Assembly (NCBI GenBank): GCA_021014945.1
Contig: MU266427.1
Span: forward strand, 1 to 64,000
Reading direction: 5' to 3'
Length of the DNA: 64,000 nt
Source: Leucogyrophana mollusca
Taxonomy: Eukaryota > Basidiomycota > Agaricomycetes > Boletales
Part shown: piece by piece, positions 42,961 to 56,800 of the stretch
Position numbering within the stretch: the stretch's first letter is position 1
Layout: each line of letters starts with the position of its first letter
Notes under the pieces: model-generated
What the model was told of the DNA's origin: nothing
Database searches by the model: none
What the model saw: only the letters and a program-made list of their open reading frames with translations
Translations under genes and position numbers: made by a program

Positions 42961-45618
42961 GATTGAGGGTTGCTGAAGGTTTAGACAACTGGATGGACGA
43001 AAGCGGCACGACTGGCGGCTTGTCTGACTCTGAAATGCCAAACCTTCGCGGAAGACTTCTTGTATGACCCGCTCAGCTTTCCTTGTTCTCTGCTATGGAA
43101 CAGCGCGACTTTGGGGACCGCCTGGCGCTTTGGGATGGCCGCGGATAGAAACGATCCCACATGCAACCCCAAAGCTCAGATCTCGCGGATCAGGAACCTC
43201 CTCACACACGCGTATCTTCTGTGGCGCAGCACTACTTCGAGAGTAACACAAAGATCGGAATGGTTCGTTCACTCGAACCTACACAAAGCGTCTCACTGTG
43301 CTCCACATGGAAACAACTCGGCTGTCCTGGATATTCTCGCATTTCCATACTTGGGCGAATTTTCATCTGGGAGAAATTCCAGGAAAATGCATTTTGCTGG
43401 TGAGGAAGTCCTTCGAATGTATTTCCTCTTCAGATCCCCGTGCTATGCTATCAGTCGGAGTACGGAATCGACCACGTACAAGTCCCCGTGCTCTTCTGCT
43501 GAGTTGCCAGCTCCCATGGCTATAATGTTCATGAACCCTTTCGCGTTCAGTATATTGACACGCCCCTAGATGAGAACTACCTCTAAGACGTCACCCCCCT
43601 TTCTGTGGCGCCGGATCATTCACGACTCGTTCGCCCGAATTTGTTGCTACGAGGACCGCCTTTCATGGAAAAATTGCCCAGGCAGGCAAATACTCCACTG
43701 CACCCGAGACCCCAGAAGGTGAGAGTGAGCCACACATACGCGCCAGCGTGGGCCTGCTTCTTGTAGTTGATTGCATCTTTCTCACATAGATACCCCCCGG
43801 CGCGTGTGCCCACGGCAAACAAATGTGCTTCACTCGGGCCCGAAGTGTGCCCTTTGCCCGGAGGGAGATGTAGCAGACCTAACTGTCTTCATTGATTAAT
43901 GCTCTGGAGAAGATCATTCCCGCCCAATCGCGTGCAAGGTAAATGTATAACACGAGGAGTCGCTTGATGAAGGCGTGGCTTTCGTTTAGTTGCGCGTCTC
44001 TGGCATTCCCCGGAAGACGAACCACGTTCTGATGGCACAGATTTAAGGGCAATTCAAAAGGTTTCTGTTTCGCCTCGCGCACCGCTACTGATCTGGTATT
44101 TTAATAGTAGGTATCGTGACACTCAGCCGTCGGCGGCTCGCCACCGCTGATGAACGAATTCTCTTGCCTCGCACGACCTGACATTTCATTTCGGTTACCT
44201 TGTGCTCAGCAAGTTGATGCATAAGGGGCCACACGTTCTCAACCCACGCTCGAGGCATGACGCTGGTGCTCACAGATGCGAATGCTCGGAAGAACGATGG
44301 AATAAACACCCTTCGCCGAAGATGAAGCATGTTGTATAAAAGGATCATTTCTCCGGCTCCCGTTCAATCAATACATACGCAAGCTGTTCATCCTCGAGAA
44401 TTCTCTATGACGACCTTAGCTCACAGCACCAATTTATTGTTTCAGCCACCGAGCTGCCTGTCAAGAACTCACTGAAATATAATCCCACTGCCAGGTTATC
44501 GAACGCGTCGTCTTTTCTTATCGATCTGATGACCGCTCCAAGTTGCATCAGTGATAACACCCAATTTACGACCAACTCTCAAACACAGGTTTGTGAGTAT
44601 CCTTACACCCTGCACCCAGATTAACGGCGCTGATCATTTGGCCGACGGACCAGAGACTGAAATGCCTCGTGCATGCGCCAGCGTGTGACTATCCTCTCCG
44701 AGCACACGAGCGAATCTCCGCATACTCTCCGCTGTGACGGGTTCTTCGAAAAGCGAGTACCGATTTCAAATTGCGGTCGTGACGACATTGACCCGCAGTG
44801 GTCGGGTCTGTCGTTGACCAAAGTTAGTAGGATATCGAGGGCCTTAATATTGCGACCATAAGGTCGTCCTTGGACAGCCTTGAGTCTGCCCCTTGCCCCG
44901 AACTTGTACTATATTTGCTTATTCTTGCTTTTGTCCTGCCCAGGACGACATCTTCGAGGATCACTTGTATGCACTCAGTGCGGAGCCGCCTTCCTGACCC
45001 TGCACCTCAAACAGAACGCTTGTCATATACAAGCATTCTTAACGCCTCCGATGGCAAGCCGTGTACCCCAACCATGAATTCGACGCGTGCTCCACGAGTA
45101 CGGCGCCACTCCATCGCAAGGCATACAAACACTCATCCCAGCTTTATCGAAGGCACCGATACAGCAGTAGGACCGTATACAGGAAAATACTTATTGGGAT
45201 CAGCATGTCCATCGACCAACGCTGAATTCCCGTTCCATCCGTGGCGCAAAGTTTCAAATTACTTCCAATGAACCGATTTGAACCACTTTCCGGGCCAGGT
45301 TGCTCGATCCTCTTCGTTTCTCTTTGCGATAGTTGTGCGGACGGCTAAGCACGTACCCTACCACACCCCATACCGATGCCTGTAGGTTTGCACAAGTATG
45401 AGGAAGCTCGCGCTCCTTGTACTTCAGTGAATGACTTGAACTTGAATTTTTCACTTGGTCAATTGATTGGTTGACCGGGTGCAATGATTGGACATCACTG
45501 CCACTGCCACCTGAGAGTGTCGCTAAGCGCATGAGTGTGCAAGAAGGCGCCGAGGGATTCTGACTGAAACGTTTTGCTGTGCGCTCGGACCCATCTTTCT
45601 CTTTTCCTATCCTCGAAG
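42961..45618. other. 2.6 kb intergenic, no gene firmly recognised
   Basis: Open frames at 43060-43569 (+), 43616-43822, 43879-44082 and 44085-44348 (-), and 44870-45271 (+) show no clear domain. The minus-strand 43616-43822 frame has one hydrophobic helix (AYVWLTLTFWGLGCSGVFAC). Degraded genes are possible. The right end should hold the HSPA12-type promoter. Confidence 0.4.
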
Positions 45619-48600
45619 ATGGGCTGTTGTGGGCGGGCTGTAGCTCCTGACGGTCAATATTCCAATAGAGCACCACAGGACCGTTCCGGGATAGTGAGCC
45701 AACAGCCGGGTCCACATCCAGGCGCCCAGTTTCAAGAGAAACCATCCTTGCTTATTCCTTCGGGACCTTCTCCCCCTCCGCCAGCGCTTCAGTTCAACCA
45801 CCATTCGATCAACAGCGCCCAACAGCGGGCTTGGGGCCATGGTTCTCCGTCGCCACCTCCCATAGGCGGGTCGCCTTATGGTCAACCAACGAGTCCGACC
45901 ATTGGAAGCATGCCTTTGATGCCTACATACAACCACGGTGCACCGAATGGCTCAACAGTGTTCTCTCCACCTTTACTCCATCCCAGCCCAGTACATGTCC
46001 CCCCACGACACGCACATTCCACATCTCCGTCTCTATCTACTTCTGTGACCCATGCGACTCCAGTGCGCACCGATTTGAAACCACCGTCAGACGAGGGAAA
46101 GATGTCTATATCCATAGATTTTGGTATGCGTATCCTCGACTTTATGAATTGCATGCGCTTACTCGGTTGAAGGTACCACGTTTTCTGGCATCGTGAGTTG
46201 ACCTTTCCTTGAGGAGTTCACGAGGCTGAGTACTATGGAACACAAAACAACAGGCCTATGCTTCTTCGCGCATTGCGTCTGGGAAAGTACAACAAATTCT
46301 GCACTGGCCTGGGTCATTTGAAACATTCCGCAAAGTGCCAACATGTTTGCTATATGATGACCACGGTCAGGTGCTCGCATGGGGTCTGGAGGCCAAGAAT
46401 GCGAGCTCAATGCCGGGAACTACCCGATGCGAATGGTGAGACCTGGGATCTCGTTGGACCCAGTGGGGTAGCACTGAACTCTGACATCTAGGTTCAAACT
46501 ATTCCTTGAGCCGCGTGCCCTCCGCGACGAAGAGGCTGTAGATCCAAGATTACCACAGCTACCGGTCAGTGTCTGTTCTGTCGTCCCGCCTTACGAAATT
46601 AAATTTTCCCCACATAAGCCCGGGAAAACTGCACTAGATCTGATCGTAGACTTTTTGTCGTGTCTGTGGGAGTATGCCAAGGAACAAATCACTCGAGAGA
46701 TAGGCGCGGTGGCAGATCTAAGTCAGCTCTTGGTTACGATTTTGTTTCCAGAAAGGCTGAGATTGGTTTTCCAGATACTGCGGACGTACTGGTTACTTGC
46801 CCTGCGGCGTGGGATGCAAAGGGTTGTGACATGATGCGCGAAGCTGCTATTGCCGCTGGTCTCGTCCAGTCAGCGCGCGCTGGCGACCACCAATGGCGCG
46901 ACAGACTGCGGATTATCACGTACGAGGCGCGATAACCACTGCTTCTCCATTTGACTCACGTCTATCTTTATGCACAAAGGGAACCGGAAGCCGCTGCTGT
47001 TCATTGCGCTCGTCTGACAGATCTTCACAAGCTTAAGCCCAGCCAGAATTTCATGATCTGTGATGCTGGAGGCGGTACCGTGGTAGGCATTACACTTTTG
47101 GGTCTTCCTTAGCACTCGTTGCTCACTATGTCCTTCCCAGGACCTCGCCGTTTACAAGATCATCGGACAGATGTCAAGCCTGGAGATCGCTGAGATGTGC
47201 GCACGCTCTGGCGCCAATTGTGGCTCTCTTTTCCTCGATCTACGATTCCGAGAGCTTGTGAAGACCCTTCTTGCCGATCATCCGGCACATCTCGACCCCG
47301 CCAGTCTCGCATACTTCATGCACTCTTTCAGTCAAACAGACAAGCTCGCATTCAAAGGCGAGGTTGACGACGGTATGCTTCTACCCTGAAGACACCTTGG
47401 TCCGGCATTCTAAGTGTTTTCCTCAGATACTTATTTCCACTTCACGTGCTTCAATGTACAGGATCCACATGACCCATCTGTTGGTCTTATAAACGGAGAA
47501 CTCGCCATTCCTGGAAATTTGATTCGCAGGGAGGTGTTTGATCCTGTTGTGAACCAGGTTTGGCTTACCGCATTATTGTCGTCACTTTGATTGGTCTGAC
47601 GCTCTCAGCAGGTCCTCGACATGATCGAGGAACAATCGAAGAAGACGGAGCAGAAGATCGATGCCTTGCTTCTCGTAGGCGGTTTCGCCGGGAGTGAATA
47701 CTTATATAAACGAGTGGAGGTGCGCTTAATCCTGTGGTTCACACTTGAAATGAATTGGGGTTACCTCGTGTCATCAGGAGCAATTTGCGAGCAGGATCAA
47801 GGTCATTGCACGCCCTTCCGACGCTGATACAGCAACGCTGCGTGGTGCCGCACAGTACGGACTCGCTCACAAATCTGTAGTATCCTCGGTAATCGCACCG
47901 AGGTCCTACATTATGAAAGTGAGTTTTTCACTTTAGCCTCACTGGTCTCATTCCTCATTACTGGTGAAGGTCAAGCTCCCTGCGGATCCTGAGGATTGGG
48001 CCAAACGCCCTGCTTATATTAGGGACAACAGCGCTGGCGTCCCGATTTGCGAGAACCGGTAATAAGACTTTGGTCGAACCGGTTTGCCAAACTGAACGCC
48101 GGTGGTTTACAGATTGCAATATCTTGTTATGAAAGGCGCTATACTACGAAAAGGGTAAGTGAGTAACTCTCCTGCGTTCCCCGAGCTCATCGCTAGCTGC
48201 TTTAGTCAACGAGTGAAGACTCAGTTCTGGTAAGTTACTGGCCTCGTCGTGCATGAGTGAATAGCCTAAACTTCGACCGTAGCAAGTTCTCACAGACTGG
48301 TCAAGGTGCGATGCGCGTCTGCGCCCATGATCATCGCATTTCCAAACTTAACACCTTGCAGATTGTATCTTTGTGGCCGTGCTGTATACCTCCGACTCTG
48401 ACAAAATGATGCGATATACCGACGAAGTAAGGCGCCTTTGCCACGTCACGTTTATTTTGAGGACATTCCTGACACTATTCTTACGTAGGGCGAAACAACG
48501 GAGCTCTGTAAATGGACAGTCGATCTGAGTTCACTACCAACCTTCCAGCAGAACGCCAGTATACCGCAACCCAACGGGTTCTTTACAGGTGAGATCGTCT

Positions 48601-48746
48601 GTTGGTGATTCATATGCGGAATTTTTCTTAGTATATCTTCGACAGAATTCGAACTCGGTCTCGAGCTCGATAGTGCCGAGGTCCGAGGGATCTTATTCTA
48701 TGAGGGCCAGGAATGGAGTCGTGTTGTCTTTGACTTCCTGAACTGA
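45619..48746 (+). CDS. HSPA12-type Hsp70-like ATPase
   Basis: An Hsp70 relative with only the nucleotide-binding part well conserved. Begins MGCCGRAVAPDGQYSNRAPQ with a Ser/Pro/His-rich N-terminus of ~150 residues. After splicing: SISIDFG|TTFSGIAYASSRIA (phosphate 1 motif), KLFLEPRALRDEEAVDP, DVLVTCPAAWDAKGCDMMRE, IITEPEAAAVHC, FMICDAGGGTVDLAVYKIIG (phosphate 2), IDALLLVGGFAGSEYLYKRV (adenosine motif) and RPSDADTATLRGAAQYGLAH. The C-terminal region ends FYEGQEWSRVVFDFLN, so there is no typical Hsp70 substrate domain or EEVD. Many short introns. Fungal HSPA12-like genes are often multi-copy and linked to non-self recognition and stress, but here function is only inferred. The model starts at ATG 45619; the frame is open upstream. 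Confidence 0.88.
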
Positions 48747-49827
48747 CGTTTTGAGGGATCTCTTTGGATTTACTATATGCATATGCTGGATATTTTCGAT
48801 ATTTTTTTTGGATATCGCTGGTGTACGACCTCGCACCGCCTACTAATAATACCCTATGCGCGACTTCCAATCAGACCAAAAATACCCTAGTAGTGAGCGA
48901 GCGGCAGCTCGAGCGTAACACCATACAAAGGCGACCCTTCCATGCAAGGCGGCAATTCCCGTGGGAATTCGGTAAAACTGTTTGCTGTTGTACACGGTTG
49001 TTCACTTGAACATGTCGGAGTGCAGAGAGAAGTGACGCCTGGATGAAGACGGAAATGTACGCTAATGTACGTTGCTTCATTTCTTTGACGCCGGATGCTA
49101 AATTACTGTTGTTGTCAAGGTTCCCTTCTGTTCCGTCGAGTTTTCTTTCCTTCATTAGGCGTCCACTAGCGGCTGCATGTGGTGCAGGAAATATGGATTA
49201 AATAAGTGCATGCTGATGGGACGGCCGACGGGTGAAATGGTGATGGGAAATCATCTGGGGGGTTTCAGGAGGATTCAAGATAGTAATTGTTGCGGAATCG
49301 ATGAGGATCCCGATTGTGCGATCTTGCTGCAGTGAGTCCATGATGCCACCAAAGCACCATCATGGCTGTAATATCAATATCAGATGATGATTCGTCTCAC
49401 GAAGGGCATATTCTTGTTTCACAGTCTTGTCGCCAATCGGTGGGGCTGCAACGCCTGGCATCAAATCAGCCAGCCTGAATCAGTTTGAATCCTGCCGCTG
49501 ACGGTATAAACCCTCCGATCTGGCCACAATTCTGGCGTTTATGGACTGCAAAGCATGGGCTGATCTCACAACCCGATCCATGATTCAACGGACCCTGGTG
49601 CCTTCCGGTGCCTGTACATTGCCTCAACCAGCGTCTCCCCGTCCTCCAAAGCCCTTGACGCACTGCAATTCCTCCGACAGTCCGACTTCCGGCCACATCC
49701 GTCTCATTCGGAATTGGCCGAGCCGGTCATCCAGATAGGACAGCACGATCGGGCTTGTGTCACATCTCCAAAAACTTATAAAGCCTTGAAAACTTCATGG
49801 CTCAAGCTACTTTCCACCGCTCCCGTC
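48747..49827. other. Intergenic, no gene recognised
   Basis: 3' region of the HSPA12-type gene and promoter of the lactone oxidase. Palindromic TTCCCGTGGGAATTCGG near 48956-48972. Nothing else seen. Confidence 0.45.
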
Positions 49828-51583
49828 ATGTCGTCGACTTCGCCGGCACACCCTTCCACCATCCCCCTCACGCTGCTCTATGACCTCCTTCAGCCTATCA
49901 CTGTCCCCGCTTCGTCCCCGGAGGCCAGGTTCACCAACTGGGGTCTAACATTCACCTGTGCCCCGCTCGCCATATTCGAGCCGGAAACAGAATACCAGTG
50001 CGAGCTCATCCTGGAGTTGGCCCGCCGGGAGGGAAAGGTTGTCCGGGCAGTCGGGGTTGGACACAGTCCGAGTGACCTGGCCTGTACAACTGGTTACATG
50101 CTGCGCACAACCAAGCTTGACCGACTTCTCGAAGTAAGCAAAATTAGACTTATTTTATTTATCTATGTTTGTTCCCGGTGCATGCACCCTATCGGGGTCG
50201 ATTGTCATCGCCATCCGATCCATAACCTCGCCCGCGATCTATGACACTTACAACCCTACTTGCAGGTCCATGCCGATAAACGATATGTTATCGCTCAATC
50301 CGGCATCTCGCTTGATGCTCTGCATGCAGAGCTTGCAAGCCACAACCTTGCCATGATCAATGTCGGTTCGATCTCCGACCAGACACTGGGCGGCATCGTC
50401 ACAACTGCCACTCATGGCACCGGCATAAACTACGGCGTCATATCAACCCATGTGCTCGCGTTGACTTTATTGCTAGCCGATGGGTCCCGAGCCTACTGCT
50501 CTCGCCAAGAAAGACCAGATCTATTTATCGCCTCAATATGCGGGCTGGGGAGCACAGGGCTGATCTTGACAATTACGTTGGAGGTGGAGCCTGCATTTCG
50601 TCTTAGGGAACTGCAGGAGACCATCGAGTTCGAGCAATGCGTGCAAAATTTGGATTCACTGGTGAACGCTTCGGAGCATGTTCGGTTCTGGTGGTTTCCC
50701 GCCGCTGGAACCATGCGGGTTAGTTCAGCCGATCGCACTCTGGAGGTGAGCATCCACGCTTTCCAGAATCTCCGCTTTCCAAGCTAATTGCCTTTCGAAA
50801 CAGCCAACTAGACCAGTGGGAAGTTGGCTGTGGCATTCCTTTTTCGGCTTCCATGTGATCCAATTTCTGCTCTTCGTGGCAAGATATTTCTTGTCGCTTA
50901 ACCCCTGGATTGGTCGATTCGCTGCTTGGCTCGTCAGCACCAAAGTTACCGCAGTCGATGATAGCTTCCGTATCTTCAATTTGGAGTGCAGGGTAAGCTT
51001 ACCAATTCTTCTATAAGCGAAGCACTTCTCATCACAAGATACAGTATCCCCAACATACTACCGAGTGGGCCATTCCCTACGAGAACACACAGGCCTGTTT
51101 ACGAGATCTTCAAACTTGGTTGATGCGAGAACTAGCAGACCCAAAGGGTCTTCGACCCCACTTTCCCATCGAAGTTCGTTTCTCCGATCGGGATGACATC
51201 TGGCTGAGCCCCAGTGTTGGCCAGAGGACCTGCTGGATAGGGATTGTTCAATACAAGTAAGTCCAATGTGTTATGCCTGTCACGCTTCCGCTGAGCATTC
51301 CGGAAGGCCCTATGGTTTCGAAGTGCCATACAAGAAGCTCTTCGAGCGATTCGAAACTATCCTCTTTCGCCACGGTGGCCGCCCCCACTGGGCGAAGGCT
51401 CATCACCTTGGTCCGGAGACAATTCGCAAACTATATCCCCGGTTCGATGATTTCACGCGCGTTCTCCAGGACGTCGACCCTCGTGGGACGTTCAGAAACG
51501 AATACGTTGAACGGCACATCTTTGGCAAGACAGGCCCGAAGTACGACGGCAGAGTGTTCAAGCGCTATGCTCCCTCACGATGA
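49828..51583 (+). CDS. ALO1: D-arabinono-1,4-lactone oxidase
   Basis: FAD enzyme catalysing the last step of D-erythroascorbate synthesis at the mitochondrial outer membrane, with O2 as acceptor. Starts MSSTSPAHPSTIPLTLLYDL. The FAD-binding part has RAVGVGHSPSDLACTTGYML, where the His is the covalent FAD link, NVGSISDQTLGGIVTTATHG and TGINYGVISTHVLALTLLLA. The C-terminal ALO domain shows FPIEVRFSDRDDIWLSPSVG, ILFRHGGRPHWAKAHHLGPE (with the HWAK signature) and DVDPRGTFRNEYVERHIFG, ending FKRYAPSR. A hydrophobic stretch (FHVIQFLLFVARYF) may be the membrane contact. Introns are consistent in frame (LLE|VHADKRY, RTLE|PTRPVG, LECR|YPQH, VQYK|PYGF). The 49714 in-frame Met would add 38 residues; I prefer 49828. 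Confidence 0.92.
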
Positions 51584-51735
51584 ATTTGGCATTTTGCATC
51601 TGGACGCATTATCGCTATACAACTATAACTCTTTACTTGGTCTCACCTATTGCATCTAGATTAATTCAGCATATTCCTGAACTCTCGATAACACGTATTA
51701 CTACGGAACCGTGTTCATATAGCTTACAACTGTAC

Positions 51736-52665
51736 TCATAACCCTAACTGCTGCTTAATAGATTCCCGAACAAGTCTCTCATACTCCTGATTTGAGCAAG
51801 CAGGACGCAAGTTAATGAGACTGGCATATCCTCTCATATCGGACTCACCGGTCTGTTGTCCCGGTAAAGCTTACAGCAATCGATGTTGGCACCGCTCTCT
51901 AAATTGGGCTCTATCGATAGGAGGTGCAATAGTGAATGATTGGCCTAGAATCGCCAGCTCCGAGATACACGTACCGGCTAGCATGGAAATGACACTAAGG
52001 ATCACCTTCTCGACGCTTTGCACGGGGCTCCACCTTTCTGACGCTTGTTCGTACATGGTAGGATCGTCCCCAGGGGTATGCAAGATCGATATGCAGACGT
52101 TGCCGTCTGGGTAAACTACGATCTGTGCGTAAGCGGAAATATAGAGTCACACCGGAAATGAGGTTCGTACTGTTCGGGTGGAATAATGGAGGGTCGAATC
52201 TCATCTTGAAAGGAGATAAGGGATAATCGGTGGGCTGATATTTCCCCGATGTCTCAGCAGTTGGCGAAACCATAAGCGTTAAATGACCATACGAATGTCA
52301 ATTTAGCGACGAACACGCCACCTTCCTGGACACATAAGCAGTTGATCTCCACACGTCTCAAAAAAAACGCCATTGAACTTACAAATGGTGTGTCTTTAGG
52401 TCCGCAAATCAGTGCCTCCCAGGTAAAAAAGTCCGATTCAGTAATCGGGCCTGAAGAAGCGTCAACCTCGGTGCCCATTGAGCGATCATGCGAGATTCAG
52501 TCGCACCTGCTGTGAACATCCCATCAGGTGAACCTGGTTCAGCCCAGCAGGGTGAATATTCTGCTTGGGGGCAATATTAGACCACGAACCTCCAGATGTC
52601 AGCTGCTTGTACTCTGTCATCAACCGCCTGAGTGCAGTGGCGCTATTGGACCCCCGTGAATTCAT
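51736..52665 (-). CDS. UBC7: Ubiquitin-conjugating enzyme E2, UBC7/UBE2G2 type
   Basis: A soluble E2 used in ER-associated degradation. Starts [20 protein letters not shown]. Splicing then gives [60 protein letters not shown], the HPN motif, [11 protein letters not shown] with the active-site Cys, [53 protein letters not shown] and [16 protein letters not shown]. The active-site-proximal acidic insert (GDDPTMYEQ) is the hallmark of the UBE2G2/Ubc7 group. At least seven exons, the shortest ~30 nt. All splice sites are GT-AG. The gene looks fully intact, so it is separate from the UBE2G1-type E2 at the window end. Confidence 0.9.
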
Positions 52666-53802
52666 TATTAGTGCTTAGAAGTGGTGGAACAAGCTAAGCT
52701 TGGGACGTGGAACCTGGGAGTCCGGGACAAGTGTAACTATTGGGCGTCAAAGATTGAACTCCGCGAAATTTATAAGTGCCTGGATACCCAGCAGAACAGT
52801 TGAGGACTCCCAGTAATGACTTAGACTGCTACCCCCCTAAGGTATCAATGAGAATGCAATGGACGTGAGCGAATCGCACAGGATGCGCTGCCGTGGCTTG
52901 GCTGCGAAATTCCTGTGGGTCGGTGCTTATCTGGCACAAACTTTGATACCGGAGGTACTTGCTCTCAGCTTGTATCAAGTTTATTTTGGTGCTGAATCTC
53001 TGATCTTGACGTTCAGCGCCCTCAGAGGTACTGCCACGGTGGAACCCCACTACGAATACGTTCTTCCTATCAGTCAACGCATGGGTTCGCGCGTTAAGCT
53101 TCACAGGTTTCTTCTCCCTATTACGTTGTCCGAAAAACGACATCTGTCCGGCAACCAGATGTCCTCCGTCAGCTGATCGTGCGTCAATGTGCACAGCCTG
53201 TGCTGAATAGATATTTCTGCGGTTTCACTGCAACGTCCGCATGATGCCTTCCGGGGCTAAGATGTCCATCAACCGCCGCTCGGTGCTTCGGACCAGCCCT
53301 TTATCAATCGCTCCAACCTGTTCTCATTCCAAACTAAACTAGGCCGGGTGCCGACGACGTTCCTTGACCTTGGATTCGGACAGGACCTTTTCCATCACAC
53401 CAATCGTTGCAGCTATCATGCGATCGGTCCCCTGATGCGGTTTACGCAAGAATCTGCGGAGGCATTCTCACCAAATGCCAACCTGTGTTCGACAGTGGAA
53501 CGGGTTTGACAAAGGGTTTGTCAGTGACGGCTTACTGTAATATGCATGAACCCGCCCAGTGATCGGTGACAGAGAGTGAGACGTATGTCCGCCCGATCAC
53601 GCGTCCACCTGATTGTGCGTCACGGCAATTATCGTATACCCGGGTTGCAAGGTCCTCCCCTCTCGGACTCGTTTTTTATGTCGCTCATGGCCTGTGAAGC
53701 ACTTCTTCAGTCTGGGGTATCTATCCGTAGATATGTTTCTCGGCTCCCCAATGTTACAGATACACACGGCGTTAAACAATGCAAGGGTCTGAAGATATAT
53801 AG
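52666..53802. other. Intergenic ~1.1 kb, no gene recognised
   Basis: Between the start of UBC7 and the end of RPC2, both on the minus strand. Open frames on both strands at 52829-53194 give no domain. It should hold the UBC7 promoter. Confidence 0.45.
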
Positions 53803-56800
53803 TCAAGCATCACCCAGAACCAATCGTGGCACAACATTCATTGCCATGAGCTAAGCAAAAAGTCAGCCCTGCGCGATTTTAGCAATAGGTCACACACCTC
53901 TTGGAATAGCAATTTGGCCGCATACGGGATCGTGAGGTTCGCCATGCGCTTCGAGCTCTTGCAATAAGTGCACCATCCGTTGTAGCCCATGAGGCCGCAT
54001 TCTTGGCAAGCATTCACTTCGAACTTGTCGGACGAAATCATGAGGCGTTCGAGAAGTAATTGTGTGGCACCGTAGCCAATCAAACAATCCCTTTCCATTT
54101 CGCCGAGCCGCAGGCCGCCCTCACGGGACCGACCTTCGGTAGGCTGCCTTGTGAGAGTTGCACGTGGGCCCCTGAATGTATTATAGTTGGCAGGGATGGT
54201 CGGCAATTCTCAGGATCATTCGATCGTACCTTGCCCGAGCATGCATCTTGTCCATTACCATATGTTCTGTGGCGTTGGGAAGTTAATCAACGGGACATCA
54301 ATTGGGCGAAAGCTTCTCACTCAGTTTCTGCAAGACAAGGTTGAGAACCATGGACAAGGTTGAATATTACCAACGTACCTGATAATAAATCGGCCCAAAA
54401 TACACGTAAGCTTCCAAAGGTTCACCAGTTATACCGCTGGTAAGCATGTCCTTCCCAGCGTAATTGAAGCCGTTCTCAACCAAGATCCGCGACATGTCTT
54501 CCACCTGACGGTTGGACCGTTCAGCCCCCTCAATCCCGTCAGCATTCAGTTTATCATGCGTACCTTGGAGCCACCAAATGCAGTTCCATATTGTAGTTTC
54601 CCGCTCAAAACGCCGGCCTGGGGGCGTGTGGAAGGTTAGTACTCCACCGAACGTCCAACAATAGCGTTACAACCTTCCCAGCTAGAAGCTCTATCATCTT
54701 TCCGACTGTCATGCGGGATGGAAAACCGTGCGGGTTCATAATGGTGTCTGTGAGCCACGGGCGTCAGTACCTCGGAACGCCGTCTCGAACATGTGCCATC
54801 GTTCGCACCAGGATTGATCCCTTGGTCATTGAATGGCATATCCTCCTGGTTCACGATGAGACCGCACACGCCCTTCTGACCGTGCCGCGATGAGAACTTG
54901 TCTCCCAGCTCTGGCCTCCGGGTCTGCCGGATCAAGACCTTGATCAAGGTTTGGTCGTTTTCAGTATCGCTGATCAAGACTTTGTCGATATATCCAGCAA
55001 CGGGTGATTTGTAGGTCATCGGTGCATTCTTGTAAGGCACTGCCGCAGCTTGACCGGTGAAAGTGTTATCATTAGCATTCGTCGGCGTTTGCTTATTGAC
55101 GTAGACATCTCCCGGGTCGACTCTCTCACCGACGCCGGCCAGACCGTCCAGTTGGACAATATCGTACTTCTTCTGAACTTGGCCATTTTCGTCAAGGGGG
55201 GCGTCTGCCAAGCGATCGAACCTAGGACAGATACTCCAGCGAAAGAAGCGGGACAGCAAGGAAGACACTCACGTGCCGTTAGGGTATTTTCGGATGAGGG
55301 TGGCATTTTTGCGTAACACTTGACATCTCCCGTACCCGCGATCAAGACTGGCCTGACGAGCATAATGTAACGTCAGTGACCCTGTAGTCAGGAGAACCAA
55401 GACAACCCGACCTTATTCTGAATCAGGGCATCCTCAATGTCGTATCCAGAATAACTCATGACTGCGACGGTGGCATTTTGGCCGGCCGGTAGGCGGTCGT
55501 AACCAATGAGCTCAATCGTCTTAGTCTTCACCATTGGTTGTTGAGGGTACACCGACAGGTATAGGAGGGTGTCGATCCTATTAAGTTGGTTATACCCAAT
55601 TGCACCAATCGCCTGTTTACCCATAGCGCATTGGTAGGTGTTGCGAGGGGACTGATTGTGGTGAGGGTAGGGAATGAGACCGGCAACGGCTCCTAGAATA
55701 GTGAACGGCTCGATCTCCAGATGCGTTGTCGCTGCCACTATATCGGACTCATAAAGCGCAATATATGAGTCGTTTTCTTCGTTGACATCGAGATATTCCA
55801 CTAGCCCCTTGCGGAGGAAATCGTCAAAGGTGACAGCGCCTTTCTTTAGCAACTGGAAATGTCGTTAATCGGTCCGCCGTCCGTGATAACCGCCAGAAAA
55901 AGGGGGCGTCCTCACCGCGATATGATCTGAAACAACTTTCGGTCGTCCTTCTTCAACTATTATCATTGGTCGGCAAATTCGGCCACCATCGCTGGCAATA
56001 TGAACAGCACGGTGGTGATGATTCACGTAAACACCAACAAATTCGCTGAAGCGGCCCGCCCTGCGCAGCCTCCGGAAGTTGGTAACAAACCGGGTGGGGT
56101 AGCGTGTTAATCCTATGATTGTGCCGTTTACGTTAACCACAAAGGTGTGTGGTCCGTATATCTCCGTCCCGGTGGCTAGGCTGATATCTAGCAAGAACTT
56201 CGGTACAGAGATAGATTAGGCGCGAGACAGACTTACCCTCAACCCCAAGCATAAAGGCTAGGCGGATAATCGGCTCTTCCTCCACGTCCGTGGTAATATG
56301 CGTCATTAGCGCGAGATTCTTGACCAGCCCGCAAGCTTCACCCTCCGGCGTGTCACTCGGACACAACATCCCCCACTGACTCGGCTGGAGAGCACGGGGC
56401 CCACTGACCTTCCGTGTCTTCTCGAATTGGGATGAGATGCGTGTCATCATTCCGAGAGCGGAAATGAAGCTCAGGCGACTAAGCACGTGAGTGACCCCAG
56501 CCCGCTCCATCTTGAACCGCTTGAGCGACCAGTTACCGGTGGAGATTGCGCGAACGAAGCCGGAAGTGATGTGGTCACCTTGGAACTGCATCGTGTTGAA
56601 GGCGTCAAACTCGTTTGTTCGCGATGGCTTCTTCAGGACCTTGTCGATGGAAGATTTCAAGTTCGAGTTGAATGTCTTGAAGAGATCTTCGAATAGCAAC
56701 GCAAGTAACTGTCCCGCACTGCCTTGTATTAATATTGCCACAAAATCGAATTGGGACATATTTCGCTACGTACAGTTCGAGACGCTTGTTTCCAACATAG

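Noticed and set aside
43060..43569. Plus-strand 169-codon frame
   Set aside because: Average codon content is poor, no domain, and the other strand is also open.
44085..44348. Minus-strand frame with RRRVFIPSFF resembling a P450 region
   Set aside because: No heme-binding Cys motif or ExxR found on either side; similarity too short.
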